A stretch of 64,000 nucleotides of DNA from Parabacteroides sp. (GTDB lineage: Bacteria > Bacteroidota > Bacteroidia > Bacteroidales > Tannerellaceae). The stretch lies in assembly GCA_020026285.1 (NCBI GenBank), contig JAHHQS010000002.1:1-64000 (forward strand). The letters are read 5' to 3'. A program made the position numbers and the translations under genes. The notes beneath the pieces were generated by a model. That model made no database searches. It was given only the letters and a program-made list of their open reading frames with translations, and was not told the origin of the DNA. Positions 49,867-57,823 of the stretch are shown in pieces (position 1 is the stretch's first letter; the number at the start of each line of letters is the position of its first letter).

Positions 49867-52014
49867 ATGAAGAAGTTGATATTTTTGCTTATGTTCCAGT
49901 TGTGTTCTCTTGCAATGTGGGCACAGGTGAATACTGATCGTGTGATGGCGATTGGTCGTAATGCTTTGTATTTTGAGGATTATGTACTTTCTATCCAATA
50001 TTTCAACCAGGTGATTCGATCAAAACCCTGGTTGGCAGAACCCTATTTTTTCAGAGCTGTGGCTAAAATAAGTCTGGATGATTTCCAGGGTGCAGAAGAT
50101 GACTGTACTGCTTGTCTGGAAAGGAATCCTTTCCTGGCTCAGGCCTATTATGCTCGTGGTATTGCTCGGCAAAGTATGGAAAAATTCGATCTGGCGATTG
50201 CCGATTATGAAAAAGGACTTGAATTCAAACGGGAAGATCGACAGATGATGGTGAACGAAGCAGTGGCTTATATCCAGAAAAAAGATTATGACGGCGCTGA
50301 AAAGGTTTTTGAACGTTTGATGGCGGCACATCCCCGGTATGCTATGAACTACATTTCCCGTGGAGCCATGTATATTGAGAAAGGAGATACTGTGAAAGCT
50401 TTGGCTGATTATGACAAGGCTATTGAACTGGATCCGTATTATGCCCAGGCTTATGGGAACCGTGCACTGATTTATTATCAGCAGAAGAAACTGGATAAGG
50501 CATTAGCCGATCTGGATGAGGCTATTTATCTGGATCCTCGTCAGGATGGTTATTATATCAATAGAGGTCTGGTTCGCTATCAGAAAAATAATCTGAAAGG
50601 TGCGATGGCCGATTATGATCAGGTAATCAATATGGATAAGGAAAATCTGATAGCTCGTTTCAACAGAGGTCTGCTTCGTTTCCAGGTGGGGGATAACAAC
50701 CGTGCTATTGAAGATTTCGATGTGGTGATTGCTTTGGAACCGGAAAATTACATGGCTTATTATAACCGGGCTTTGCTGCGATACGAAACAGGCGATTATA
50801 TGGGATCGGTGGAGGATTTCGACCGGGTTCTTAGTGAATATCCTGATTTCCTTCCAGGTTATTACAGCCGTGCGGAGTCTAAAAAGAAAATGCATGATAT
50901 AGCTGGTGCCGACCGGGATGTCTGGACTGCCTTTAAGAAAGAGGAGCAGATGAAGAAAGATCGTGCGGCAGGTAAAACAATTGCTTCCTCTTCCAAAACG
51001 ACTTCTTCTGCTGGCTCATCATCAGCTAATGGCGGACAGAATTCTTCAAGTAAAGGACAGAACTCTTCAAACAATACGCGTGAACAATCAGACAAGACAA
51101 TTGAAAAGTTCAATCGTCTGGTGGTTTATGATAAGGAGGATGAGAGAAAGAATAAATTCAACAGTAATGTTCGTGGACGTGTTCAAGATAGAAATGTACG
51201 TGTCGATTTGGAATCTCAGTTTGTTTTGACATTCTATGAAAAGCCGGATCCTGTCAAGAAACAGCTTTATTACAGTCGTCAGATAGAAGACTTCAACCAG
51301 AAGATGTTGTTGAAGATGAAATTGCAGATTACCAATGAAGAAGCGGCGTTGACCGAAGATCAGATTGCTCAGCACTTTGCCTCTATCGATGATTATTCAG
51401 AAAAGATTGCACAAAATCCATCGGATGAGATCGCATATTTAGGTCGTGCTATTGATTATATGCTGGTTCAGGATTTCAATGCGGCAATCAAGGATTATAC
51501 GAAAGTTCTTGAAATAAATCCGAAATCGATGATAGCCTTCTTCAATCGTGCGGTAGTAAGATACAAGCAATTGCAATATTCGGATTCAAACAAAGAGGCT
51601 GAACTGATGGATATCCGTTCAGATATGACAATGGATTTCAGAGTAGGGGGAAGAAAAACTCCGGCTGTTGCTCCGACGAAAGATGCAATTTCAACTATTA
51701 AGGAAAAGAAACGTGCCTATCAGCATGAACAGATAACAAGGGATTATGATATGGCCGTTAAGTTATCTCCTGATTTTGTCTATTCCTATTTCAATAGAGG
51801 AAACTTGCGTTGCGCTTTGCGTGATTATCGGGTGGCAATAGAAGACTATTCGGAAGCAATTAAAAGAAGTCCGGATTTTGCCGAAGCTTATTTCAACAGA
51901 GGATTGGCTTATTTGTCATTGGGCGAGAATAAAAAAGGTATAGCCGATTTAAGCAAAGCAGGAGAATTAGGTATAATTAATGCGTATAGTATTATTAAGC
52001 GAATGATGCAGTAA
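49867..52014 (+). CDS. Exported TPR-repeat protein
   Basis: This 715-aa protein has a signal peptide (ending AMWAQ, about residue 20) and about ten tetratricopeptide repeats in two blocks (about 25-350 and 500-710). Repeats show the 34-residue spacing and Asn-Arg-Gly/Tyr-Tyr-Asn-Arg patterns (YYINRGLVRYQKNNLKGAMA, AYYNRALLRYETGDYMGSVE). A Ser/Asn/Gln-rich low-complexity linker (about 374-405) and a charged region separate the blocks. It is probably a periplasmic or outer-membrane-associated scaffold. The partner is unknown. Confidence 0.85.
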   Translation: MKKLIFLLMFQLCSLAMWAQVNTDRVMAIGRNALYFEDYVLSIQYFNQVIRSKPWLAEPYFFRAVAKISLDDFQGAEDDCTACLERNPFLAQAYYARGIARQSMEKFDLAIADYEKGLEFKREDRQMMVNEAVAYIQKKDYDGAEKVFERLMAAHPRYAMNYISRGAMYIEKGDTVKALADYDKAIELDPYYAQAYGNRALIYYQQKKLDKALADLDEAIYLDPRQDGYYINRGLVRYQKNNLKGAMADYDQVINMDKENLIARFNRGLLRFQVGDNNRAIEDFDVVIALEPENYMAYYNRALLRYETGDYMGSVEDFDRVLSEYPDFLPGYYSRAESKKKMHDIAGADRDVWTAFKKEEQMKKDRAAGKTIASSSKTTSSAGSSSANGGQNSSSKGQNSSNNTREQSDKTIEKFNRLVVYDKEDERKNKFNSNVRGRVQDRNVRVDLESQFVLTFYEKPDPVKKQLYYSRQIEDFNQKMLLKMKLQITNEEAALTEDQIAQHFASIDDYSEKIAQNPSDEIAYLGRAIDYMLVQDFNAAIKDYTKVLEINPKSMIAFFNRAVVRYKQLQYSDSNKEAELMDIRSDMTMDFRVGGRKTPAVAPTKDAISTIKEKKRAYQHEQITRDYDMAVKLSPDFVYSYFNRGNLRCALRDYRVAIEDYSEAIKRSPDFAEAYFNRGLAYLSLGENKKGIADLSKAGELGIINAYSIIKRMMQ

Positions 52015-52075
52015 GAATTGTGTTGCAGAATCGTTTTTATATCAGTCTCGAATTCTAAAAATTACATAAGGAGCA

Positions 52076-52105
52076 TTTGTCTTACAAGAAATAATGTTAT
52101 CTTTG
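52076..52105 (+). promoter_or_regulatory. Promoter of the PPi-phosphofructokinase gene
   Basis: TTTG (52076-52079) and TATCTTTG (52098-52105) are 18 bases apart, 38 bases before the ATG. It is a strong consensus match. Confidence 0.65.
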
Positions 52106-52142
52106 CGATACTTTTAAAAGTAAACTGTAAATCAAATAAAAA

Positions 52143-53789
52143 ATGGTAAAAAGTGCATTACAAATTGCAAGAGCAGCTTACCAGCCAAAAGTGCCTGCTG
52201 CTTTGAAGTCTGCAGTTAAAGCTGTAGATGGTGAATATACACAGTCAGTTGCTGATCAGGATGAGATCAAGAAATTGTTCCCGAATACTTACGGTATGCC
52301 GGTTGTAACTTTCGAAAAATCTAACGAAGCTAAAGAATTCCCTGCAATGAACGTTGGTGTTATTTTGTCAGGTGGTCAGGCTCCTGGTGGTCACAATGTG
52401 ATTGCTGGTTTATTCGACGGAATCAAAGCACACAACGCAGCATCTCGTTTGTATGGATTCATCCTTGGTCCTGGTGGTTTGATCGATCACAAATATATGG
52501 AATTGACATCTGATATTATCGATGAATATCGTAATACTGGTGGTTTCGATATGATTGGTTCTGGTCGTACAAAACTGGAAACAAAAGAACAGTTCGATAA
52601 GGGCTTGCAGATCATTAACGAATTAAATATCAAGGCTCTTGTCATTATTGGTGGTGATGACTCAAATACGAATGCTTGTGTATTAGCTGAATATTACAAA
52701 GCTATCGGTGCAGGTGTTCAGGTTATTGGTTGTCCTAAGACTATCGATGGTGACTTGAAGAACGCTCAGATTGAAACTTCTTTCGGTTTCGATACTGCTT
52801 GTAAAGTTTATTCAGAAGTTATCGGTAACATCCAGCGTGACTGTAACTCTGCTCAGAAATACTGGCACTTCATCAAATTGATGGGTCGTTCAGCTTCTCA
52901 TATCGCTTTGGAATGTGCTTTGCAGACTCAGCCAAACATTTGTATCGTTTCTGAAGAAGTAGAAGCTAAAGATATGTCTTTGGACGATATCGTTACTTAT
53001 ATCGCTAACATAGTTGCCAAACGTGCAGCTGAAGGTCATAACTTCGGTACTGTTCTGATTCCGGAAGGTCTGATCGAATTCGTTCCTGCAATGAAACGTT
53101 TGATCGCTGAATTGAACGACTTCCTGGCTAAACACGATGCTGAATTCAAGATGATCAAGAAGAGCGAACAGCGTGCTTATATCATCAGCAAGCTGACTAA
53201 AGAAAATTCTGATTTATATGCTTCTCTTCCAGAAGGCGTTGCTCGTCAGTTGTCTTTGGATCGTGACCCTCACGGAAACGTTCAGGTTTCATTGATCGAA
53301 ACTGAAAAATTGTTATCAGAAATGGTTGGTAACAAATTAGCTGAATGGAAAGCTGCTGGCAAATATAATGGCAAGTTCGCTGCACAGCACCACTTCTTCG
53401 GTTACGAAGGTCGTTGCGCTGCTCCATCTAACTACGATGCTGACTATTGCTATTCATTAGGTTATACAGCTTCTTGCTTGATCGCTTCAGGTAAGACTGG
53501 TTATATGTCTTCTGTACGTAATACAACAGCTCCAGCTGATCAATGGATTGCAGGTGGTATTCCTATCACAATGATGATGAATATGGAACGTCGTCACGGT
53601 GAAATGAAACCAGTTATCCAGAAAGCTTTGGTTGAATTGGATGGTGCTCCTTTCAAAACATTCGCTTCTAAACGTGATGAATGGGCTTTGAATACTTGCT
53701 ATGTTTATCCAGGTCCTATCCAGTACTTCGGCCCTTCTGAAGTTTGTGACCAGCCAACCAAGACTTTGCAGTTGGAACAGGGTAAATAA
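52143..53789 (+). CDS. pfp: Pyrophosphate-dependent phosphofructokinase
   Basis: This 548-aa enzyme phosphorylates fructose 6-phosphate with PPi in a reversible glycolytic step. Active-site motifs are GGDDSNTNA (about 170-178; the Asp replaces the Gly of ATP-dependent enzymes) and PKTIDGDLKN (198-207), with the Lys that marks PPi use. The length matches the long PFP beta-like group. Codon use is strongly biased (CGT, GGT, GAA), which suggests high expression. It is a single-gene unit with its own promoter and terminator. Confidence 0.93.
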   Translation: MVKSALQIARAAYQPKVPAALKSAVKAVDGEYTQSVADQDEIKKLFPNTYGMPVVTFEKSNEAKEFPAMNVGVILSGGQAPGGHNVIAGLFDGIKAHNAASRLYGFILGPGGLIDHKYMELTSDIIDEYRNTGGFDMIGSGRTKLETKEQFDKGLQIINELNIKALVIIGGDDSNTNACVLAEYYKAIGAGVQVIGCPKTIDGDLKNAQIETSFGFDTACKVYSEVIGNIQRDCNSAQKYWHFIKLMGRSASHIALECALQTQPNICIVSEEVEAKDMSLDDIVTYIANIVAKRAAEGHNFGTVLIPEGLIEFVPAMKRLIAELNDFLAKHDAEFKMIKKSEQRAYIISKLTKENSDLYASLPEGVARQLSLDRDPHGNVQVSLIETEKLLSEMVGNKLAEWKAAGKYNGKFAAQHHFFGYEGRCAAPSNYDADYCYSLGYTASCLIASGKTGYMSSVRNTTAPADQWIAGGIPITMMMNMERRHGEMKPVIQKALVELDGAPFKTFASKRDEWALNTCYVYPGPIQYFGPSEVCDQPTKTLQLEQGK

Positions 53790-53822
53790 TTTTGCTATAA
53801 ATTATTAGCTATTTTATATAGA

Positions 53823-53861
53823 GGTCATTTAACAGGTTTGACTTGTTAAATGGCCTTTTTT
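53823..53861 (+). terminator. Terminator of pfp
   Basis: A 12-bp stem with one wobble pair (GGTCATTTAACA 53823-53834, TGTTAAATGGCC 53844-53855) is followed by T6. Confidence 0.85.
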
Positions 53862-53932
53862 ATTGTCGAACGGTTCCTTTGTCTGGTTGAAATAATTATT
53901 GGACTTGGAACGTGAATTGATATAAAATTCTT

Positions 53933-53940
53933 TATCTTTG
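53933..53940 (+). promoter_or_regulatory. -7 box of the lactonase-like gene
   Basis: TATCTTTG is a perfect TAnnTTTG box 28 bases before the ATG. Confidence 0.5.
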
Positions 53941-53968
53941 AAATCGTTGAAGAATAAATCGTATAACA

Positions 53969-55102
53969 ATGAATAAGATTATGAAGAATCAGAAGTTTTT
54001 CTGGGTACTGTGCCTGTTTTGTAATTTGCAGTGGATCTTTGCACAAGGTAGTCAGACGAATGATCTGTTATTGATTGGTAGCTATGCTCCGTCTGATGTG
54101 GAAGGTGTCGCTTTGTATCAGTTGAATCAGGAAACAGCGGAGGTGAAAAGAATTAGTGGTTTGAAAGGTATTCTGAATCCTTCTTATTTAATGCCTCGAG
54201 CTGAAAAAGGAGTGGTTTATGTGGTCGGTGAAGGCGATGCCGTGAATAATTCAACCGTTCATACTGTGGCATTAGACCCTAAAAGCGGAAAGATGGAATT
54301 GTTAGATTCATTTGATACCAAAGGTGCTTCTCCCTGTCATGTCCGAATTTCACCCGAAGGGAAACATATTATAACAGCGAATTATACTTCCGGAAGTCTG
54401 TCTGTCTTCTCATTAGATGAGAAGGGGCATATTGCAAACAGAGAACAGGTATTGCAATTTCCGGGAAAAGGAATCAATAAGGCTCGTCAGGAAAGAGCTC
54501 ATTTGCATTTTTCGTTTTTTTCTCCTGATGGAAAGTATATGTTAGCCGATGATTTGGGAACAGATAAAGTGTATGCATTCCCTGTCAATGCCAAGAAATC
54601 TCTAGTGGATATGAATAAACGTATCGAAAACAAGGTGACTCCGGGTTCCGGACCCCGTCATTTCTGTTTTCATCCGAATGGGAAATGGGGATATCTGATA
54701 AATGAGTTGTCTGGTGCGGTCATGTTCTTCCATTATAATGAAGGAAAATTGGAAATGATTCAATCTATTCAGGCTGATAAAACAGGGGCCGAAGGAAGTG
54801 CTGATATTCATTTGTCGCCAGACGGACGTTTCCTTTATTCTTCCAATCGTTTGCAGAATGATGGAATTGCCATTTTTGCCGTTTCTCAGACAGATGGCAA
54901 ATTGACAAAGGTCGCTTATCAGTTGACGGGCAGACATCCGCGAAACTTTATGATTACAAAGAATGGAAAATACATGTTTGTTGCCTGCCGTGATGAAAAT
55001 GAAGTTCAAATTTTCACACGTAATCAGGAAAACGGAAAGCTGACCGATACCGGCCGGAGAATAAAGATGGCTAAGCCTGTTTGTGTGCGTATTTATGAAT
55101 AA
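53969..55102 (+). CDS. Exported lactonase-family beta-propeller (Pgl-like)
   Basis: This 377-aa seven-bladed propeller is of the YbhE/6-phosphogluconolactonase type. Repeated blade motifs include PCHVRISPEGKHIITANYTSG, PRHFCFHPNGKWGYLINEL, DIHLSPDGRFLYSSNR and PRNFMITKNGKYMFVACRD. A signal peptide (ending IFAQG, about residue 27) puts it in the periplasm, so it may act on another lactone or bind ligands rather than serve the cytoplasmic pentose phosphate pathway. The first ATG (53969) is kept; an ATG 12 bases further is also possible. Confidence 0.85.
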   Translation: MNKIMKNQKFFWVLCLFCNLQWIFAQGSQTNDLLLIGSYAPSDVEGVALYQLNQETAEVKRISGLKGILNPSYLMPRAEKGVVYVVGEGDAVNNSTVHTVALDPKSGKMELLDSFDTKGASPCHVRISPEGKHIITANYTSGSLSVFSLDEKGHIANREQVLQFPGKGINKARQERAHLHFSFFSPDGKYMLADDLGTDKVYAFPVNAKKSLVDMNKRIENKVTPGSGPRHFCFHPNGKWGYLINELSGAVMFFHYNEGKLEMIQSIQADKTGAEGSADIHLSPDGRFLYSSNRLQNDGIAIFAVSQTDGKLTKVAYQLTGRHPRNFMITKNGKYMFVACRDENEVQIFTRNQENGKLTDTGRRIKMAKPVCVRIYE

Positions 55103-55142
55103 CAGGTTCCTTTAGTTTCCTGATTGGAACAGCCTGACAGTA

Positions 55143-55216
55143 AAGCCTTGGTAACTGGAAACTGATTCATCTTCCATGAGTGAAGAAATCCAGATTGTTT
55201 CCAGTTGCCAAGGCTT
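55143..55216. terminator. Long bidirectional hairpin between lactonase and xusC
   Basis: A 20-bp stem with one wobble (55143-55162 and 55197-55216) and a 34-nt loop lies between convergent genes. Confidence 0.65.
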
Positions 55217-55278
55217 GATTTATTATGTGGCATCAGGTTTGAAACCACGTTGCAGCTTCAAGTATATGACGTGTTTGA

Positions 55279-56373
55279 TTATTTCTTTTTTGCCATCTTT
55301 TTCTTTATCCAGAAGTAATAACCTGTTATGGCAAACGAAACTCCCAGGAGACAAGTGATACAGGTTAATATACGAGTTATGATACCTCCCCATTTACCTG
55401 AATGAACAGCCCATACCCATCCCCGAAGTTTGCTGTATTCAGATTCGTTTTTATAAAGTATTTCTTTTGTGATATTTCCGTTCTCTCCATCAAACAGGAA
55501 TTTGTCACTTGCCATGATATTTCCATACTTGTTTAAAGAAACGGAAGCGTTTTGGTTTTGTATTGTGATAGTATTATACGATGTATAACGTTCTTTCATA
55601 TTGGATAGAACTTTGTCCCATTGAGCATAATCGATAGCTTCATCAGAATGATTGTTGTTTCTGTAGTGATGACTGCTCTGCGAGTTCTTGTTATACGCTC
55701 CTCCAAGCATTGAATAAAAAGAAGAACGATACCAACTGAAAGACCAGGTAAGTCCGGTCAGGACCATAGCCAATAGGAAAATAGAAGCGTAGAAACCTCC
55801 GGCAACATGAAGATCATACCAGAAACGGAAACTTCCGGCATTCGTTTTGATTTTTAAATGTCTTTTTAATGATTTTCTGTTTTTAGGAAACCAGATAAAT
55901 AAACCGGAAAGGATGATGAAGGCAAATCCGATGGTCGAGTAGCCTACAATCATTTTTCCCCAGGGCGTGTCTTCGCCGCGTTTGTAGGAATGTAATAGGA
56001 AACGATGGAGACGGATTGTTTTATAGAAGAACTCACTTCTTCCGTCAGTGCCTGTAATATCGCCGGTATATGGGTTTATAAGCAGATTTTTGCCTTTATC
56101 AACATATAATTTGTAAGTACGTTTCGGTGATTCGAAAATTCTGAACCCGGTAACTTTTACAGAGTCAGGCAGGTTCTCCTGAGCCTTTATTGTCAGTTGC
56201 GAAAGAGTCAGTTTTTCATCCTTCACTTCTTCTACAAAATAGCGTTCAGGATAATATAATTCCATTAACTCCTCTTCAAAAACCAGAACGGCTCCAGTCA
56301 AACAGATGATGGCGATAATAATTCCGAAAGGAATAGATAACCACAGATGCGCTTTTATGAAAAAATTCCTCAT
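55279..56373 (-). CDS. xusC: XusC-like PepSY transmembrane protein
   Basis: This PepSY-associated membrane protein of about 364 aa has four membrane helices: near the N-terminus (HLWLSIPFGIIIAIICLTG), near 130-160, near 190-215, and near the C-terminus (ITRILTCITCLLGVSFAITG). Conserved His residues (KAHLWL, LHVAGGFYAS, AVHSGKWGG) match the proposed heme sites of this family. XusC in B. thetaiotaomicron is thought to be an inner-membrane reductase that releases iron from siderophores. The ATG at 56373 is chosen because the upstream alternative (56427) lies within a hairpin loop. Confidence 0.82.
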   Translation of the reverse strand: MRNFFIKAHLWLSIPFGIIIAIICLTGAVLVFEEELMELYYPERYFVEEVKDEKLTLSQLTIKAQENLPDSVKVTGFRIFESPKRTYKLYVDKGKNLLINPYTGDITGTDGRSEFFYKTIRLHRFLLHSYKRGEDTPWGKMIVGYSTIGFAFIILSGLFIWFPKNRKSLKRHLKIKTNAGSFRFWYDLHVAGGFYASIFLLAMVLTGLTWSFSWYRSSFYSMLGGAYNKNSQSSHHYRNNNHSDEAIDYAQWDKVLSNMKERYTSYNTITIQNQNASVSLNKYGNIMASDKFLFDGENGNITKEILYKNESEYSKLRGWVWAVHSGKWGGIITRILTCITCLLGVSFAITGYYFWIKKKMAKKK

Positions 56374-56400
56374 TTGTCTTAGTTGTTTTCTGAAACAGAT

Positions 56401-56437
56401 AAAAGAGGATATGGCATGTTGAGTCATATCCTCTTTT
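56401..56437 (-). terminator. Intercistronic hairpin between xusB and xusC
   Basis: A 13-bp perfect stem (AAAAGAGGATATG 56401-56413, CATATCCTCTTTT 56425-56437) with an 11-nt loop starts 21 bases after the xusB stop. It would partly terminate and lower xusC expression. Confidence 0.65.
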
Positions 56438-56457
56438 ATTAGAAAGTCGTTTTTGTC

Positions 56458-57723
56458 TTAGAATACTCCGATATAAGAAGCACCAGCTCCTGTTTTCAGT
56501 TTAGCTCCTAAAGTGAAACCATTTGCATCTGCTTTCTTCGAATCGAAGATATAAATGTTTCCTTCGCCTCCAACAGGACAAAGAGCCATGTATACTTTTC
56601 CGTCGATTACTTTAGCATACTGATGCTGGAATAAATAAAGACCAGCAGGAGTGTTCATCTTGATAGCTGTTTTGTTGTATACGTCTACACGTACGATACC
56701 CCAGGCAGCCGCTTTTTCGCTGTTTCCTTTAGCTGCATCGTAATAAGTGGCATATCCGATACCATTTCCGGCATAGAACCAGCCAAGAGTTTCAATATCG
56801 AAACCGATTGCTTTTGATAAGTTGAAATCATACTCATTATCATAAGCTCCGTCTTTCAATTTCAGCATGTGAGTCTTGCACAACTGATAAACATCTCCTT
56901 TTTCGTCCTGGTGAGCTACCGGAATACGATAACCGTAAGTAGAACCAAAAGCAATAGATGATTCAACTACTTTTGGATTAGCCAATGAAGGATAATCAAC
57001 TACAAGACAAGTTGCAGGATATTTGATGTTCTTGATCTTTTCGTCTGGCTTCTCAGGATTTACTTTGCTCTTGGTAACGCCGTAATACGCTTTGCCTCCT
57101 GCAATAGCCGGAGCATCGATACGAGAAATATAATAATTCTCTTTTTTGTCTGTATCTGACAAAGGAATATCAAATGTTATACTGTTACCCAGACTTAGAT
57201 CAGAAAGATTAATATCAACCAGAGTAGCTTTAGCTTCTGTGTAAAGATATCCGCTTTCATTTTCGCTGTCCTTGAATTTGTTATTATTCTTCACGTTATG
57301 CATTAAAGCTTTCTCGTCGTTTAACTTAGTCCAGCGAGGATATTCAGTACCAACAGTAGGAGCTACGTTTGTTTCGTGAGTCTGACTGTAATTCTGTCCG
57401 CCAGCGGCATCAAATTTTAGAATAGTACCACCACCATAGTTCAGATTATACAATTTTTTCCCGTCGTTTGAAGCATAAACACGAGCAGTACGTGTAGAAG
57501 GAACTTCAAAACCATAGTTGTTGAAAGATATTTCACCTTCAGACATTTCATCTATGTTCAATGCCTGTACATAAGTTTCAGTGTTACCTGTTGTACTTGT
57601 TGAAAGAACAACATTGAATAGGACATCAGATTTAATTTCCTCTTCTGGTTTTAAAACATCGTCATCGCTTGAACAAGCGGCTAAAGACAGAAGCATCAAG
57701 CTTCCAAAGATTAGTTTGTTCAT
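56458..57723 (-). CDS. xusB: XusB-like surface lipoprotein (DUF4374)
   Basis: This 421-aa lipoprotein has lipid Cys17 (LAACSSDDD). The SSDDD run after Cys is an acidic surface-export signal of Bacteroides lipoproteins. The rest is a predicted beta-propeller (DUF4374). In B. thetaiotaomicron, XusB captures ferric enterobactin and similar siderophores at the cell surface. Placement between XusA- and XusC-like genes supports the assignment. Confidence 0.85.
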   Translation of the reverse strand: MNKLIFGSLMLLSLAACSSDDDVLKPEEEIKSDVLFNVVLSTSTTGNTETYVQALNIDEMSEGEISFNNYGFEVPSTRTARVYASNDGKKLYNLNYGGGTILKFDAAGGQNYSQTHETNVAPTVGTEYPRWTKLNDEKALMHNVKNNNKFKDSENESGYLYTEAKATLVDINLSDLSLGNSITFDIPLSDTDKKENYYISRIDAPAIAGGKAYYGVTKSKVNPEKPDEKIKNIKYPATCLVVDYPSLANPKVVESSIAFGSTYGYRIPVAHQDEKGDVYQLCKTHMLKLKDGAYDNEYDFNLSKAIGFDIETLGWFYAGNGIGYATYYDAAKGNSEKAAAWGIVRVDVYNKTAIKMNTPAGLYLFQHQYAKVIDGKVYMALCPVGGEGNIYIFDSKKADANGFTLGAKLKTGAGASYIGVF

Positions 57724-57773
57724 TTTTTTAATGAGTTAATTTGTTGATAAAATAAATTGTGATTAAGAAAATT

Positions 57774-57791
57774 AAAAGAGAAACCTCTTTT
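57774..57791 (-). terminator. Short hairpin between xusA and xusB
   Basis: AAAAGAG and CTCTTTT form a 7-bp stem with a 4-nt loop. It is weak but located between the two genes. Confidence 0.3.
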
Positions 57792-57823
57792 TATATGATT
57801 TTAAATCCTCTACTATCGAGGTG

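Noticed and set aside
49830..49937. 35-codon upstream ORF overlapping the start of the TPR gene
   Set aside because: It begins with ATG but overlaps the signal peptide coding region in another frame. No evidence distinguishes it from chance.
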